This document shows positions 46,429 to 59,800 of a stretch of DNA of 64,000 bases, piece by piece. Position 1 is the first letter of the stretch. Each line of letters begins with the position of its first letter. The DNA is from Haliotis asinina (Eukaryota > Mollusca > Gastropoda > Lepetellida > Haliotidae): assembly GCF_037392515.1 (NCBI RefSeq), contig NC_090281.1:47530645-47594644 (forward strand), read 5' to 3'. The notes below the pieces were generated by a model, which did not search any database, was not told the DNA's origin, and saw only the letters and a list, made by a program, of their open reading frames with translations. The position numbers and the translations under genes were made by a program.

Positions 46429-47124
46429 AATTCCCTTTTGAGCAGCATCTCTTGCATCAAAGACTGTGGAGCCAACAACCTAATCTTTAATTACACGTGA
46501 AGTATTACTTTCATTCACATCATGCTATATTCCTTGTAAAGCAATCTTTGCTTGGAGGTTTATAAGTTGTAAACATCGTTTCTGCATGGCAACGACCGGC
46601 AACAAACAAGAATGGTGTCAAACGACATGCTGGCAGACATTTCAGTGTTCAAGATTAGCACAAGATTATGCCGATGAAGAAGTTATCTATATTTGGAAGG
46701 CACTAGTTACTTGCCATAAACCGGTTGTCCACCTGTGAGTTGCGACAACTATAACAAGACAACCATGTGCGGTTCGTGCATCTACGGATTTATAAATTAA
46801 CAGCTCTGAAAATTCTTGGGTTTAAATCAGATAATGGCACAGCATGTATATGTCGTATTAGAGTTTTTATGTTCGTAAACCCGTTTCGCGTGATTAAAAA
46901 CATAGCCTGTAAAGATATCTTTGTTGAAATATTTATGCAGGGTTCACATCGGTTTTTGTAAGGATCTCCATAAAGTAAACTGTCAGTTTTATAACTCTGT
47001 TCCATAATAATACAGACTTATGTGATACGTCGTGGATACCTACCAAAATATTGGCACCTGCGTATTTCAGTATGTTGTATTTCTGAAAATGGCAACACGT
47101 CTACATATGCATCTTTCCTCCACC

Positions 47125-47245
47125 CATGAAGATCCCTTTTAGAATTGATCTTCAGCAGCCCATGCTTGTCATACAGGCACGACGACTTAGCTTGACAGAT
47201 GTCACCGTATCTCAGTTGCGTAGATCGATGCTCATGATGGTGATC
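47125..47245 (+). mobile_element. SINE fragment
   Basis: cccatgaagatccctttta, gatcttcagcagcccatgct, tgtcatacaggcac, cagttgcgtagatcgatgct. Confidence 0.65.
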
Positions 47246-47924
47246 ACGGGATAATTGCCGCGAGTCACTATTCTGAGATGGGTTCGAATTCCAAATGGAC
47301 GACAAGGTCGGGAAAGGCACAATAATTACGTGAAAGGCAGTGCCAACAAAATACCAGAAATAGGTACACCGAAATGATAAAATACTACAATGTCTTGTAA
47401 CCTGGAACAACTCAAACAACACGGTTACCTTCTACATCCTTGGGCATGAGGCAAAGTTGTGCAGTCCAATGATTCTGTCTTTTAGCTGAGTTGAGCTTCT
47501 GTCAGTTTTGGCATTCGTTTGTCGCGTCAGTAGAGGAAATTGGAGTTTCAGCCAGAATGCTGTTGTTCTCCTCAGTAATGCTTTTGTCTGGCTGGAACTG
47601 GGCAATTTCCCTTTACAGCCGTCAAACCATGATACACTAGAGTATGGTACTTGTCGGTCCTGTACTGATGCTATTAATGGGTACAACAAGGACTGGTCAG
47701 CTCGGAGTCAGTGTAATGTGTCTAAAAGGGGTATTCATGCTCAACTGTGGCATGGTATCTGTGAACAAGCACTATGAAGCCAGCTTAAGTCTGCATGCGC
47801 ACGAATGTTGTCATATGACCAAAATATTATCAAGCACGGCGTTTCACCTCATCGTTTTCATAGAATCACATGTCCTTGTCTGAAACCCTATTTCCCTGCA
47901 CCGTGAAACTTCCCGTCATAGTGA

Positions 47925-48090
47925 GTGAGTTTAGTTTTACGCCGCACTTGGCAGTATTCCAGGTATATGGCGGCGGTCTGTCAACAGCATGAACATCGAT
48001 CTACGCAACTGGGACACGATGACATGTGTCAACCAGGTCAGCGAGCCTGACCACCCGATCTCGTTAATCGTCTTTTACAACAAGCACTAT
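47925..48090 (-). mobile_element. SINE copy, (CTCA)-tail family, shortened
   Basis: gtgagtgagtttagttttac, gccgcacttggcagtattcc, ggtatatggcggcggtctgt, gagcctgacc, internal part missing between ctgt and caacagcatg. Confidence 0.85.
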
Positions 48091-48666
48091 TAAAAGCTGA
48101 CTCACACACTTTTCTCCTAAGTGATGCAAGTGAGGTAATGGCTCTGAGATTGGAAACCTATATGTAACTATGGCAACAACTTCATATAACAGTATTTCAA
48201 ATAGTCTGAAACCAAAGAAACTTTTATTTTCTTTCTCCATGATTTAAAATGTGACACATCTTGTGATATACGTCGCCTCACCCAGAAACAACTGGAAAGG
48301 AAAATCATGAACTATATATTGACGTTCATCTTCAACTAGTTACTTTTAAAAAAATGAGAGTCACAGGAACAAATGTTAGAAAATTCTTCATCTATTGAAT
48401 TTACTGAAAACCCCCAAACGAAAAATAATTACGCTACTGTACAACAGATGTTGCCTCGTAGCTGGAATATTGCTAAACGCCAAACATAAAATAAAAAACA
48501 AAACAAGATCGCAAAAATATATAGACGTTACTCAGGAAGGGACCTCGTCATAACACAAGGTTTTCAAAGCTTTATAATCTAATACTGATATGATCCAACT
48601 ATTAGTCCCTATACATTAGCACATTTACACGGTAATGCGTGTATCAAATGTTGTAAATGGATCAGG

Positions 48667-48922
48667 CATCGATTTCTCGAAACAAACTGGAAAGTGTTAC
48701 TAAAATTTCACACAGAGTTTGACAAATTGAAACAGCTGAATTCTTAACTCAGCTGCATTTTAAAAATCCCAACTTATGTAATGTATCCACCACACTCAAA
48801 CAGTCTACTATATTTGAGTTTACCATCGATTAAGTTCATACTGGGAAATAATATTTTCTTGCGTTTTCTCAAACTCTAACTTCAGTCACAACTCAGATTT
48901 AGTTTCTTTAGGAATACCGGCC
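48667..48922. mobile_element. MITE-like element, family B, copy 2 (inverted)
   Basis: Shares termini (tttctcgaaacaaact) and an internal block (gacaaattgaaacagctgaa, ttcttaactcagctgca) with the element at 29950-30212, but in opposite orientation and more worn at its right end (agtttctttaggaataccgg). Confidence 0.7.
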
Positions 48923-49689
48923 CTGGAACCGGTTTCTCGAAATTAATTTTCATACACTCATCGATACCGTAATTGCCCTGGTAAATAGCTGAGGTGGCGC
49001 TAGATTTTCAAAAGCATAAAGTGGTACAAACCGGCTTTTGCAGTCTGTATGTTGATGGGACTGGCGGATGTGGATACGTCATTTCCTGTGGAATGACAAA
49101 ACTTGAGGATGACATGTGCCCATTATATACACGTGAGTGGGTTATGATTTTCTTTCGCTGCGCATGTGCTTGTTAATCTTACCGCACGACATCTGAGCTC
49201 CTATAGACGTGATGTTGCGCTCTGGTGGCTGTGACGACAGGCAACAACAGACTGTGACTCTGAAGCTTCAAGACGTCCTATAACGGTGTTGGAACCGGCT
49301 TTATTCAGTTCACTGATTGATATGAGGCGCGATATTATAATGATGGCGGAGCAAATCATAACCCACTGAGCCAGATCTCTTACGACGGAGTCCGTAACAG
49401 TGTTCTAAACTCCCCAAAATTTCAGCCAGACAGCTGGTCTGGTAACTGAAAAGTTACCAGATCGTTTGGTTCAGAATTTTCTGGATTAAGAAACTGCTTA
49501 TTAATAATACTATTTTCAAATCTGTTTCAGTCAACAGTCACTATACTGAAAGTAAGATTCGTCTAAGGCCATAGGGCGTGCAACATTTTAGAACCGAACG
49601 TCCGGTCGCAAATCAGACCGTCCCGGGTGGTCGGGCAGGCATGCAACGTTGCATGTAGCTTTGTTGTGTAAAACGCTACACTCAACAAA

Positions 49690-49862
49690 ACTCTTCACCA
49701 GACCAACCTGTGATCAACAACATGAGTTACTGTATCGATCTATGCATTTGGGATGCGATGACGTGTCATCGTCAGCAAGCATAAGCACCCGATCCCGTTA
49801 GTTGCTTCTTACGACAAGCATGGGTTGATGAAGATCAATTCTAACCCGGATCTTCACGGGTG
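49690..49862 (-). mobile_element. SINE copy, 3' half only
   Basis: gatcaacaacatgagttact, cccgatcccgttagttgctt, cgacaagcatgggttgatga, taacccggatcttcacgggt. Confidence 0.75.
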
Positions 49863-50364
49863 CCATTTGGTATGACGCGCCCGGGACCGGAATGCCGACC
49901 TTCTCTTTCCGTGCCAACGAACTGTCCACTTCACCACGGAGACGGTTCTACTACAACGTCGGCATCAAATAGACATGGCGTATCATACAGGAAGACAAAA
50001 TGTGGTTTTTAGTTACAGTTTGGCGACAAAGTCCTTTTGCTGTAACAATATGCGGTATTAACCTTGGATAAGATCCTGGGGTTTAAACATGTTCATGCGA
50101 TCAACCAAAATATTAGCATTTTAAACGTGTTTTCCTACAAGGTTAACATAACACGATGTGTTATGCATGAATCATTACAAAGCAGGGTTAACTATAACCC
50201 AAACATCACTCAAAATTAAAGCAGTGAGCCAGATGGCTGTTGGTGGCGGTGAACCAGGGTCCCGTTCCTCAAAGCGACCGTAGAGATAAGGTGATCGCAA
50301 CTCTCAGACTTTAATATTGACTTACGACAGTCGTAGCACTACGAAGTATCCGGAAGATCCGGAA

Positions 50365-50605
50365 GATCCGAGTTTGAATTGATCTTCAGTAATCCATGCT
50401 TATCGTAGGAGGCGACTAACGGGATTAGATGGTCAGGCTTGCTGAATACAGACTATCATCCTCTGCCATCGTATCCAGTTGCATAGATCGATGCTCACAA
50501 TGGTGATCCCTGGATTGTACGATCCAGACTCGATTATTTACAAACCGCTGCTTTATAGCTGTAATATTGCTGAGTGCAGTGTAGAGCTAAATTCACTAAC
50601 TCACT
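50365..50605 (+). mobile_element. SINE copy, (CTCA)-tail family
   Basis: gatcttcagtaatccatgct, tatcgtaggaggcgactaac, gatggtcaggcttgctgaat, gactcgattatttacaaacc, agctgtaatattgctgagtg. Confidence 0.85.
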
Positions 50606-50609
50606 TGGT

Positions 50610-51720
50610 TGTTGTCGGTAATGACTTAGCGATATGGACAAGAACAAAGTATATTAATTTTGCTCTCAACACATAAACTGAAGTTGAACTATCAGAAACA
50701 TATTCAACCTTACTGCATATTATACTTACCATGCATATAATGTATTCACTATACTATATTTAGACACTGTGCATTATGACATGAATTGACATCAAGCAAC
50801 CGATTTTGGTTTTGGACAAAAACTCCCACAAAACACCAACATTATGATGCTCGTTCAATGAAAAAGCCTAAATACAAACCGAAATTGAAGCCTATAAAAA
50901 CGGTTAAAATCAAAACATATCTTTGTTTTATGTTTCTGCCAGATGACAAATATCTGGAATGTTCCATTTGCGTTTGATAATCTAGTATAGTCGTTTGGAC
51001 TGAACAGTAAAGGAGGTTGGTACCCAACACTGCAGCAAGTGACAATGTAGCACGGCAGTCCTGAGATTTTGTCAAATGTTGAAATAACGGGAACACTTCA
51101 ATAGATAGTGTTGAACTGTTTCACGAGTGTAATCGCTGGATTGGTCGCTGTTAAATACACGACTGTTGTAGAATCGTTTTTCGTTTTCGAAAATTTCATC
51201 TTATTTCTCCTCGCATGACGGGGAAATTTACAATATTGTCTTACTGAGGGACAGGGTATGTACATATTTTGTACATGCTACAAGTGTTGCCATTAAATGG
51301 AGACCGACTTCACAATGGCCCATTTGTAATCTTTTCGGCAAGGCCAGAATTCAAAATTATCCACCTCCTGACCAAGCAAGATAATTTGCTGTTTATACTC
51401 AGCAAACTGACATGAGCTCGTTCCCATACAATATCACATAAGAAGAAATGACGGGCAAAAGAAAGTATACAGGATTTTTAGGACGTCATTATCAATGAGC
51501 CCGAGTACCTAGACACAAAAACATAAATTAAATACAGTTATATCAAAAAGGTTTTTACTCAATCTCATCTAAAAATCATGTAGTCATACTACAGAAACAC
51601 GTGGCGTCAGACATGCGTAAATTGACTTGGGGTCCTGAAAGTAAGTTCCCAATCACATACAGGATAAGATGGTAATGCGTTAAGCCCAGTTACTGTTCAC
51701 TGCCATCACATTAGTATCCC
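50610..51720. other. No gene recognised
   Basis: Short Lys-rich and AT-rich frames (50786-50977) carry no domain. Nothing else was seen. Confidence 0.45.
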
Positions 51721-51721
51721 C

Positions 51722-52394
51722 CTGCATCAATGCATGCACGGATCCTCCTTGTAGCCGCCAACGTCAAACGTCTTACAAGATCACGTGGTATGCGACGCCA
51801 TTCGTCCTGGAGGGTTCATGCTATGTTGATGTCTATTCTGTTTGGACGCCTCCGCAACCGTCTGTTTAGTGCATCCCACACGTGCTCAATCGGGGCATGT
51901 CGGGAGAATGTGCTCGTCACTGTAGAATGTTCACACAGTTTCTCTCGTTGCTGCCAAAGACGAACAACTCTGGCTCAGCGCAATCTTTGACGTCTGCGTT
52001 CAGGGATCAAAACCTGTCCTTTGAAGGGTCTGTAGGCTCTGATACCTGGTGCCCGACGACGTCTAGCCACCATGTATCGACTGATACGGCAATTAAGAGA
52101 ATTCCCCGCTGATGACGTTACCGTCAGAAAACGGTTTGTCAGGTGTAACGTCCACAAATGCCGAGCTTCAGCTGGTGTTGTTACCCGCGGTCTCCCAGTT
52201 CCTGGACTGTCCTGTGTCTGACCCGTCTGCCTGTAACGGTGCAGTGGTATAGAGACACGGGTCACGGGTGAAGTTGAACCTTCTTGCAACGTTGGCGTGT
52301 GTCGACCCCATCTGAAGCATACCTGTGACCGTGTCATGTTGGAACAACTGCTGATAGTCGTGCCATATCTCTGGTGATATTTTTGAAACTGCAT
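51722..52394 (-). pseudogene. Tc1/mariner-type transposase relic, internally deleted
   Basis: The minus-strand frame from 52394 gives GTGRPRVTTPAEARHLWTLH, LTNRFLTVTSSAGNS, then GIRAYRPFKGQVLIPERRRQ and RLRWARVVRLWQQRE, the DNA-binding half of a Tc1-like transposase. After EHSTVTS it jumps to APIEHVWDALNRRLRRRPNR and, past a stop, DEWRRIPRDLVRRLTL..RACIDA, the C-terminal end. The catalytic middle with the DDE residues is missing. Terminal repeats were not identified. It is dead as a transposase. Confidence 0.85.
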
Positions 52395-52399
52395 TTATA

Positions 52400-53200
52400 A
52401 CTTTTACACCTTAGTGCATGTGAAACTCTGACAGAGACCCTAAGTCATGGTTCATACAGCTGACCACTTCCATGTCCAAGATGTGCACGTGAATTTCACT
52501 GCAGGTGTCAAATCGCTACGCTAGGGCGACATGTTTCAGTGTATAATTTACCTACAAAAATATTTCTTTAAAATTTGAAAAATGGTAACATTTAGTATAC
52601 TTTCTTTTGACGATCACACTTAGCATTACACTTGTGTCCATTTTCATAATTCAGAAACAACATGATTTCTGGGCCCATGTACACCCGACTCAATGACCCT
52701 AATGGCTGATAATGAAGCAGTAAAAATATTGCTTCATGTATCCGTCCATCGCAGAGCTATGAATTGCTGTGCGTTGTGCTGCAAAAAATGATATATAATC
52801 CCGAAGCCTGAACACAGAGGACATTGGCAGGAATCCAGAATGCCCCGGAAGTACGGATCATGGCCGAATCCATGGAGGCGTCAGTATAAATATAAGTAAA
52901 GTATATATATGATACACACGGTCATTAAGTCTAACCGTGACTGAACCACAGCTCTTCATTGCCTTCTCTTCGTCATAAAGTATTTCACGGACATATTTTG
53001 GGTCAAGATCAAAGGCTTTTGGCCCCGATGAAGTTTTTTTGTGTAAAGACGAATTATACTACACTCGCTTCAAACTTAAAAGGATATAAACAGTGAAAAA
53101 AACCATAAAAATATAAATGCATTTAAAATATTTTAGCTGGAACATTTTTCTTGCGGTCAAACACTGTAGCAAAGCAATTTATAGAAACCGCTCGCACTCC
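52400..53200. other. No gene recognised
   Basis: Lies between the Tc1 relic and a SINE. The 3' UTR of the minus-strand ShK gene could reach here, but no clear polyadenylation signal was picked out. Confidence 0.4.
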
Positions 53201-53204
53201 GGAG

Positions 53205-53452
53205 TGAGTGAATGAGTCTAGTTTTACGCCGCAATCAGCAATATTCAAGTTATATGGCGGCGGTATGTAAATAATCAAGTCTGGACCGGGCAATCTATTA
53301 TCAGCAGGATCATTGATCTCCGCAACCGGGAACCGATCGATGACATGTGTCATCCAAGTCATCGAGCCTGACAACCCGGCATCATTAGTTGCCTCTTACG
53401 ACAAACATGGGTAACTGAAGGTCAGTATTCTTAACCCGGACCTTCACGGGTC
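53205..53452 (-). mobile_element. SINE copy, (CTCA)-tail family
   Basis: gagtgagtgaatgagtctag, ttttacgccgcaatcagcaa, tatatggcggcggtatgtaa, gaaccgatcgatgacatgtg, taacccggaccttcacgggt. Confidence 0.9.
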
Positions 53453-53502
53453 GATCACACTCCGGAAACTACCAGGAGTTAATAAGCAGACTACCGTACA
53501 CT

Positions 53503-53831
53503 TCACCTACCGCATAGTCCACAGAACTTCCTACAGACGGTTCTACTCAGGGGGTCATTACATATGTCTTGTAAATTTTCACAGCTGATGCCTTGCACAG
53601 TGTCCACACACGCTCCGTCTGTTCCGCCGGAAATGTAGTTCACTGTCAGGTCGATGACGTTAGTTTGGGTGACTACCCCATCCGTCATAGCGATGCTGTC
53701 AGTAACCGCCCCATCCGTCATTGCGATGCCGTCAGTAACAGCCCCATCTGTCATCTGAGTTGCTGGTTGTGGATTTTGAGTCGGTAGTGGTCCACCCTTG
53801 ACCTGGTTTACCAGATCCAAAAGAATTGTCT
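53503..53831 (-). CDS. ShK gene: exon with Thr-rich linker and third ShK domain
   Basis: The minus-strand acceptor is ctccgaacag. It encodes TILLDLVNQVKGGPLPTQNP, a linker with the short repeat MTDGAVTDGIAMTDGAVTDS, then ACVDTV..SCEN..ICNDPLSRTVC..FCGLC, a full ShK pattern. After LCG the frame reads Arg then TGA (53503), so this may be the last exon. A donor-like tgcg|gtaggt at 53511 would allow further splicing. Confidence 0.82.
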
Positions 53832-56800
53832 CTGTTCGGAGAAATGATTGATGTTTACTGAGCCTCTGTTTCCCTCTGTGAATCACCGATATACACATAC
53901 AGATAATATTCGGTCACATTTTCGGTCACATTCGAGGCAGGAATTTTTTGATAAAAAGTCACTATGTTACTAACAAACATATGCTTATCACATACTCACC
54001 CGTATGTACACTGAAACACCCACACACGCGTGTACACATATACAAACAAAAGGCGGTGGGGGAGCTTAGTGGGTAATGCGTTCGGTCGTGACACCGAAGA
54101 CCTGGTTCAATTCCCCACATGGATACGATGTGTGAAACCCATTTCTGGTGTCACCGGCCGTGATATTGCTGAAATATTGTAACTAGACTAACGCATGCGC
54201 AAACACACACTAATTCTCAGGTTAACAAATATACACAACGAACTTAGTTGAGCACACCCTAACATATCTGGCGATCATAGCTGGGCCTTGATTGGTCCTC
54301 CCGTACACAACCTGGCCCATTTGGAAGCTGGTGTACACGAGGAATGGCGTTTGCTACCCCTTCTGAGAAGGTGAGTGCAGGCTGTCATGCAGCCACATGT
54401 AGGTTACACTACGTATTGACCACGAATAGTGTAAGACACGCTGACCTTTTGAATGTTCACATTCAGCAAGAATTTCAACATTAAACATTCATGTGCCATC
54501 ATTGTATAGACCTGATTTTGTATACAACTCAGTGGGTGTTTTTAAACAATGAACTATTGTCATCACAAAATCGACATGGATCCCAATCATTTTGTCGTTA
54601 TCAAAGGATCATAGAGGTCAGAAAAACTCATGTTTATCCATATATCCATTATACAGGGAGTGCTTAATTAAGCCCTTTGTGTATATATGTTACAGTCAAA
54701 TTGTGAAATCAGTCGTTTTGTGAAATGACTAACAATGTTTGTCATTACGTGAAATGACTAACATGACAAAGATAATCATTTCGGGTCAGTTTTTTATTGT
54801 AACAAACATTATACTTCAGTTATTTCATGAAATATCCCTAAATAATGTAATCTACAAAAGTGGATCACATTTGTGGATCACAACATTACGTATTGTCACT
54901 AAACTATTGTGGTGGCGACTGTTGCACTTCATCCTGGCTTTGAAGCATTTACATCTGTTTGTTTGACACTTGTCTGTATCCAGAGAGCGAAACCCTCGTC
55001 AACCACATATAGATGCAATGACAATCTGCCTGTAACATATACACTAGCATTGTTACACACACTGTAACTACTTACCGCAGATGTCACAGGCTTTAGGACA
55101 TGTGAATTTGGCCAGTGGGTTATTGCAAATGTCCTTCGTCACTTTATACACTTCACATTCGTTGTTAATAAGGTGGTCCTCGCAGAGCGCCTTTCCATGA
55201 AATTGTGACTCCAGCACATCACACAGACCACATGTTTGAGGGCACAGTTGGATACCTACCTCACTCTGAAGGAACGAACGTTTCAATCAGAAAACAACTG
55301 TTTATCTGGTTACAAAACACCATCACTAATACGTCAACATACACTGAAAGGCAAAAGAAACGTGGCTGGAGATTGTGGAGACAACGGTTTGTTGTTGTTA
55401 ATCTCCCGATAACATAACCATAGCTGCTGTGTTTCAAAAACAAGTGAACGGTTGCCATTCAAATCGACAATTTATGCCAGAATTGAATGTATGATGCACG
55501 TGCAAATCGATGTCAATGTTGTGTTTAGCGAGCTCTTCCCTTTCCACAAACAGAAACATTTCTGACGTCAGTCTCAAACAATACCTTATTGAGAGCAAAA
55601 CAGGCCTTACGAGCACGGTTCATGGAGTCCTCAAACTTTATTTCCGGTGTGTATATATGTGTAAAAATCTCCACTGATATTTGAATGTCATGTCCAATAC
55701 TGCAGCGTTTGTTTAACCTTTCAGTGTACTCTAACAAGTCATGCACACTTGATGTCAATTTATTGCACAAAAATCTGGTTTGAGGAGGGGTATTTGGCAA
55801 CGTCGTAATAGGGTCCAGCATCTGTTGTTTTTTACAACACATACTTTACCCATTCTCAAAATGTTTGTTTCCTTTGCTTTTTATCGAAAGACTAACATCA
55901 AAGCTACTTCCTTTTGTACTTCAGTTTAGTTATCAAGGGGTACACTTTAAGTTTGAAAAAAATAACTTGTTACCGTGCAAACGGTCGGCAGAGCCGAACA
56001 TCCATTGTCCATGATTTGATCAACACATTGTCCGTAGAGAAGGGGGTTTGGTGGGGGAGTTGATCCTGGCACGCCAGTGCTTCCAAATGCCTCAGTTGTT
56101 TGCAGGTCACCTAGCGGACGATTAAACCACGCATAATACTTACTTTGTAAGTACGTAGTAGGATGTGTTCTCATTTGTTGTTTAACTCCGTATTCAGTAA
56201 TAATTCCAGTTGTATGGTGACAAGTTGCAAGTGTTTGAATCTGGACCAGACAATTCAGTGTTTGACATCACCAGCATCGCTCTAAGCAAATGGAATACGG
56301 TGACATGTATCAAGTAGGATACCAGCTGACCACTTGATCCTGTTAGTAGACGTTTACGGCAAGTATGGTTTACTGAAGACCAATTCTAACCTGGATCTTC
56401 ATAGGGTAAGATAAGCATGGGTTGTTGAAGACCGATTCTATCCCAGATCTTCACGGGAATTGTCTGAGAAGGTTTGGTTTAGAACAATAATTAGAATCAT
56501 TTGAAAAGATTTGAAAATTTGAAAAAGTGATGACTGGATGCAGGGGTAAATCAACAGATGACTATGGCCTCACTTTGAGAGACAAAGGTCCCGAGGATAT
56601 CCATTGTAGTACATGTTAATTTTATTCAATATGACAGTTTGTGTTTCCCTTTATTCAAGAGGCATGACTCACTTTACCCCTTTATATTATATACTAAGCA
56701 GGAATTATTCTTCTAAAGACATCTGCTGAAACGTTATTAGAAATCACCGTCTGCTTGGATACTGGGTATGTTATAGAATGAATTATTATTGTTGTTTAAC

Positions 56801-59800
56801 AGTAATGATTACGAATAAAATGCAGCATAGAGAAATGGGGTACACCTGGAAAGGTACACCATAAGCTTATGTAACCTTATCCAAGGAAGTGTTTACTGTG
56901 AATATGTAGACTCCCCAACACGACAGCCTTCACTATTACCCAGTGCCATAAGGGCTCTGCACCAATCGAGAACCCAGACACTCCCCTGATCTGTAGGTAC
57001 CGAACCAAGGGCACCCAGAGTCTGATGATATTGGCCTTTGGATACAAGCAAGACAATTCAAAGGCGAAGTCCGCATATTGACCATGTTCTACCTGAATCA
57101 TGTCAACACGTCCAGGTTTCTGGTGTTTATTTTCCTTCTCTTGTAGATGTGAGGAGTTAGATTCAGAAGAAACCTTGACTGGCTTAATCTGGGGTATATT
57201 AAATGACAAGGTAGAAAGGAAATATTTACTCACCTGTGGATGTATTAAAGAATGGGGCTACGCCACAGTCGCTGTCTAGACAACAGTACGTACACGTGTG
57301 ATGACCTTGAATCAGGGAAAGGTCACCCTCGCTGCATACAGCAGTGTTTTCATCATAGGATTTGAACAAGCAGTGCTGAAGTTACATAGAGCTGTGTCAG
57401 AGCACACTCATAATGAGTTATAGAAGTAAGTGTGACCATGTCTTCCTTGCTTTCTACCTAAACGCAACATTTTGAAGACAATTTTTAGACACAATTATGT
57501 TGACATTTGAGGAGCAGGTGTGTGAATGTTGTTTTTACCATAGAATTAACAACCTCCTTGCAACGTATGTGATATTTCAATTTGCATATGCTCTCGTTTG
57601 CATGGAATCACAACCTAAGCTGAAGGGCGTGATTCCAAACTGACCACCCCTCTCAGCGTTATTTGTATCGACCTGATCGCAGATCACACCTTGACATTTG
57701 AGATATTATGTTGGGCGAAGACCACATGCTGTTTATTAACACCATGTGTAAATTTGGACAATTAACGCTTCAAGCCTTGGGGCAATTAGTGAGTGATACA
57801 CAAATACACTGGGTGATTTGTCACTGGTATGTTCTATTAAACTAACAACTATAGTGAACAGCAAAAGAAACGGAAGTTTCGAAAAAATAAAATCTCACAA
57901 AAGTAAGCGTTCATGCTTATGTCTTCTGTTGAAAACTTGACAAAAATCAGAGTTGCGTTTCTTTTACTGTTCAGTATACTTATTAGAAATGTATGTAGAT
58001 CACAAAAAAGACGTAGGCAACAGCTCGATATCAGTGGCATCGTCCACGATTAACGTTGACCCACCCATTGTATTATCAACTTAGCAGAAAGGGAATTCAT
58101 CTAGGGAAAATAGCCTACTGTATTTCAGTTTATAATGGGTATATATCTTGCTAAAAGGATATGTAGTAATAAAACGTCACCTCCAACTATAGTATCTGGA
58201 TTAGGATATATATCCTAGCTCTTCAAATCACTTTTAGCTCTACAGCCCCACTTTTCAGCTCACCTTCAGTTCCACACCCCCTCTGCTCAACTCACACTCA
58301 GATCTACATCCATACTTTTCAACTTACCTTCAGTTCTACATCCCGTTTGCTCAAGACACCTTCAGTTTCACAAACCCACTACTTAGCTCATCCTCAGATC
58401 TACTTCCAAACTTTTCAACTCATCTTCAGATCTACATCCTCATTTTTCAACTGTTCAGCCCACCTATAGTTCCACGTCCCCCTCTGTTCTGTTCACCCGT
58501 AGATATACACCTCCACGTTTTAACTCACCTCAGTTCTACATTACTACTTTTCTACTCACCTTCAGTTCTATACCCCTACTGTTCAACTCACCCTTAGATC
58601 TACGTCTTTTGTGCAATGACCTTTCAGTTCCCCGTGTTCTCCTTGAAGTTGACAAAACTGTGGAAAAACATATGGATATTGTGAACTCCGTACAATAGGG
58701 AAATAACTCTCGATCTGAAATCAACACTTCTGTTTAAACTATGTTCATACATGCATACATCCTAACATTTAAACAACTTCTAAAATCCAGCTGCTCAAAA
58801 GTGCCTTGTTTTCCGTCAATCAATGGATGTCAGTCTCGCTTTCCGACGATTATAGTCGCAACGCATGCACAACAGCACAAACATACACCAGCAAACAACG
58901 TTTTACTTGTACGGGGACTTTCTGTTTCGAGTAAGGAATATGTTTGACTGTTGATCTATCATTCGACGGAGACAATTTGCTGTAATGACTTAAAATACGA
59001 CGTTTACAACTAGATGCCTGCGTGAGTGCGTGCGTGAGTGCGTCCGTGGATGCGTGAGAGCACGGTTACAAAATAGTTTTAACCCTCAAAATGATCAGCC
59101 TTGAACAACCACAGCCAATTCCATAAACTAAAACAACAAAAAATCAGCCAGCTGCTTTAGCAATATCGCTGCATGGCACATCAGAGAACCCGCAGTTGAC
59201 ACATTGTATCCAAGTGGGATCGAACCTGGATTTTCGGCGTGACAAGCGAACGCTAAAAACTCTACACTATCCCACCCCTGTTGCGGTAAGAATGTTTAAA
59301 GGCAGGCTCCAGTCCTTCAGATTAAAATTAATCACACGAAGACAGGTATCTAATGCTCACAAGCGTAATCATTGCACAATTTGTACCTCGCCAGAATCGC
59401 ACATAGGAGCGGTGACGAAACATGTGTCGATATCGTCAGGCCGGCAGTGATCGGGGCAGCTCATTATGGCCGTCACTGAAAGACAAGATGGTTTTTTTTG
59501 GTTTTTTTATCACAGATTTCCAAAAGTGAGGCTTGCTAAGAGTGCGCTGAATGTTTACGGGAAAATGTTGCTGGGGATGTTTTTGTTCGTTGTTTTACGA
59601 CACACTCAGCATATGTCAGCCGTACGAATATATTACGTCGCTGGTATCAGTCGAGTCCAGACAGGACAATCCAGTGACTGACATCATGGGCATCGATCTA
59701 CGCAGGTGGGATACAAGCCTGTACAGCCAATCCCGTTAGTCCCACGACATGTATGGGTTACTTAAGATCAATTTTAAACCGGATCTTGGCGTTTTGTAGT

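Larger units (their letters stand above)
45708..51715. other. Intergenic, no gene recognised; repeat-rich
   Basis: Separates the Ras-like gene from the Cys-rich/ShK gene. Contents are SINEs, the inverted-repeat element at 48667-48922 and a small tandem array at 46365-46425. The stretch 47640-47800 (ggactggtcagctcggagtc...) resembles a dispersed molluscan repeat I have seen before, but I cannot confirm it. Confidence 0.5.

Noticed and set aside
56877..57233. 118-codon minus open frame as an extra exon of the ShK gene
   Set aside because: It starts inside the donor of exon 57375-57234. The phase of the next exon is satisfied by direct splicing without it. No domain and no cysteine pattern.
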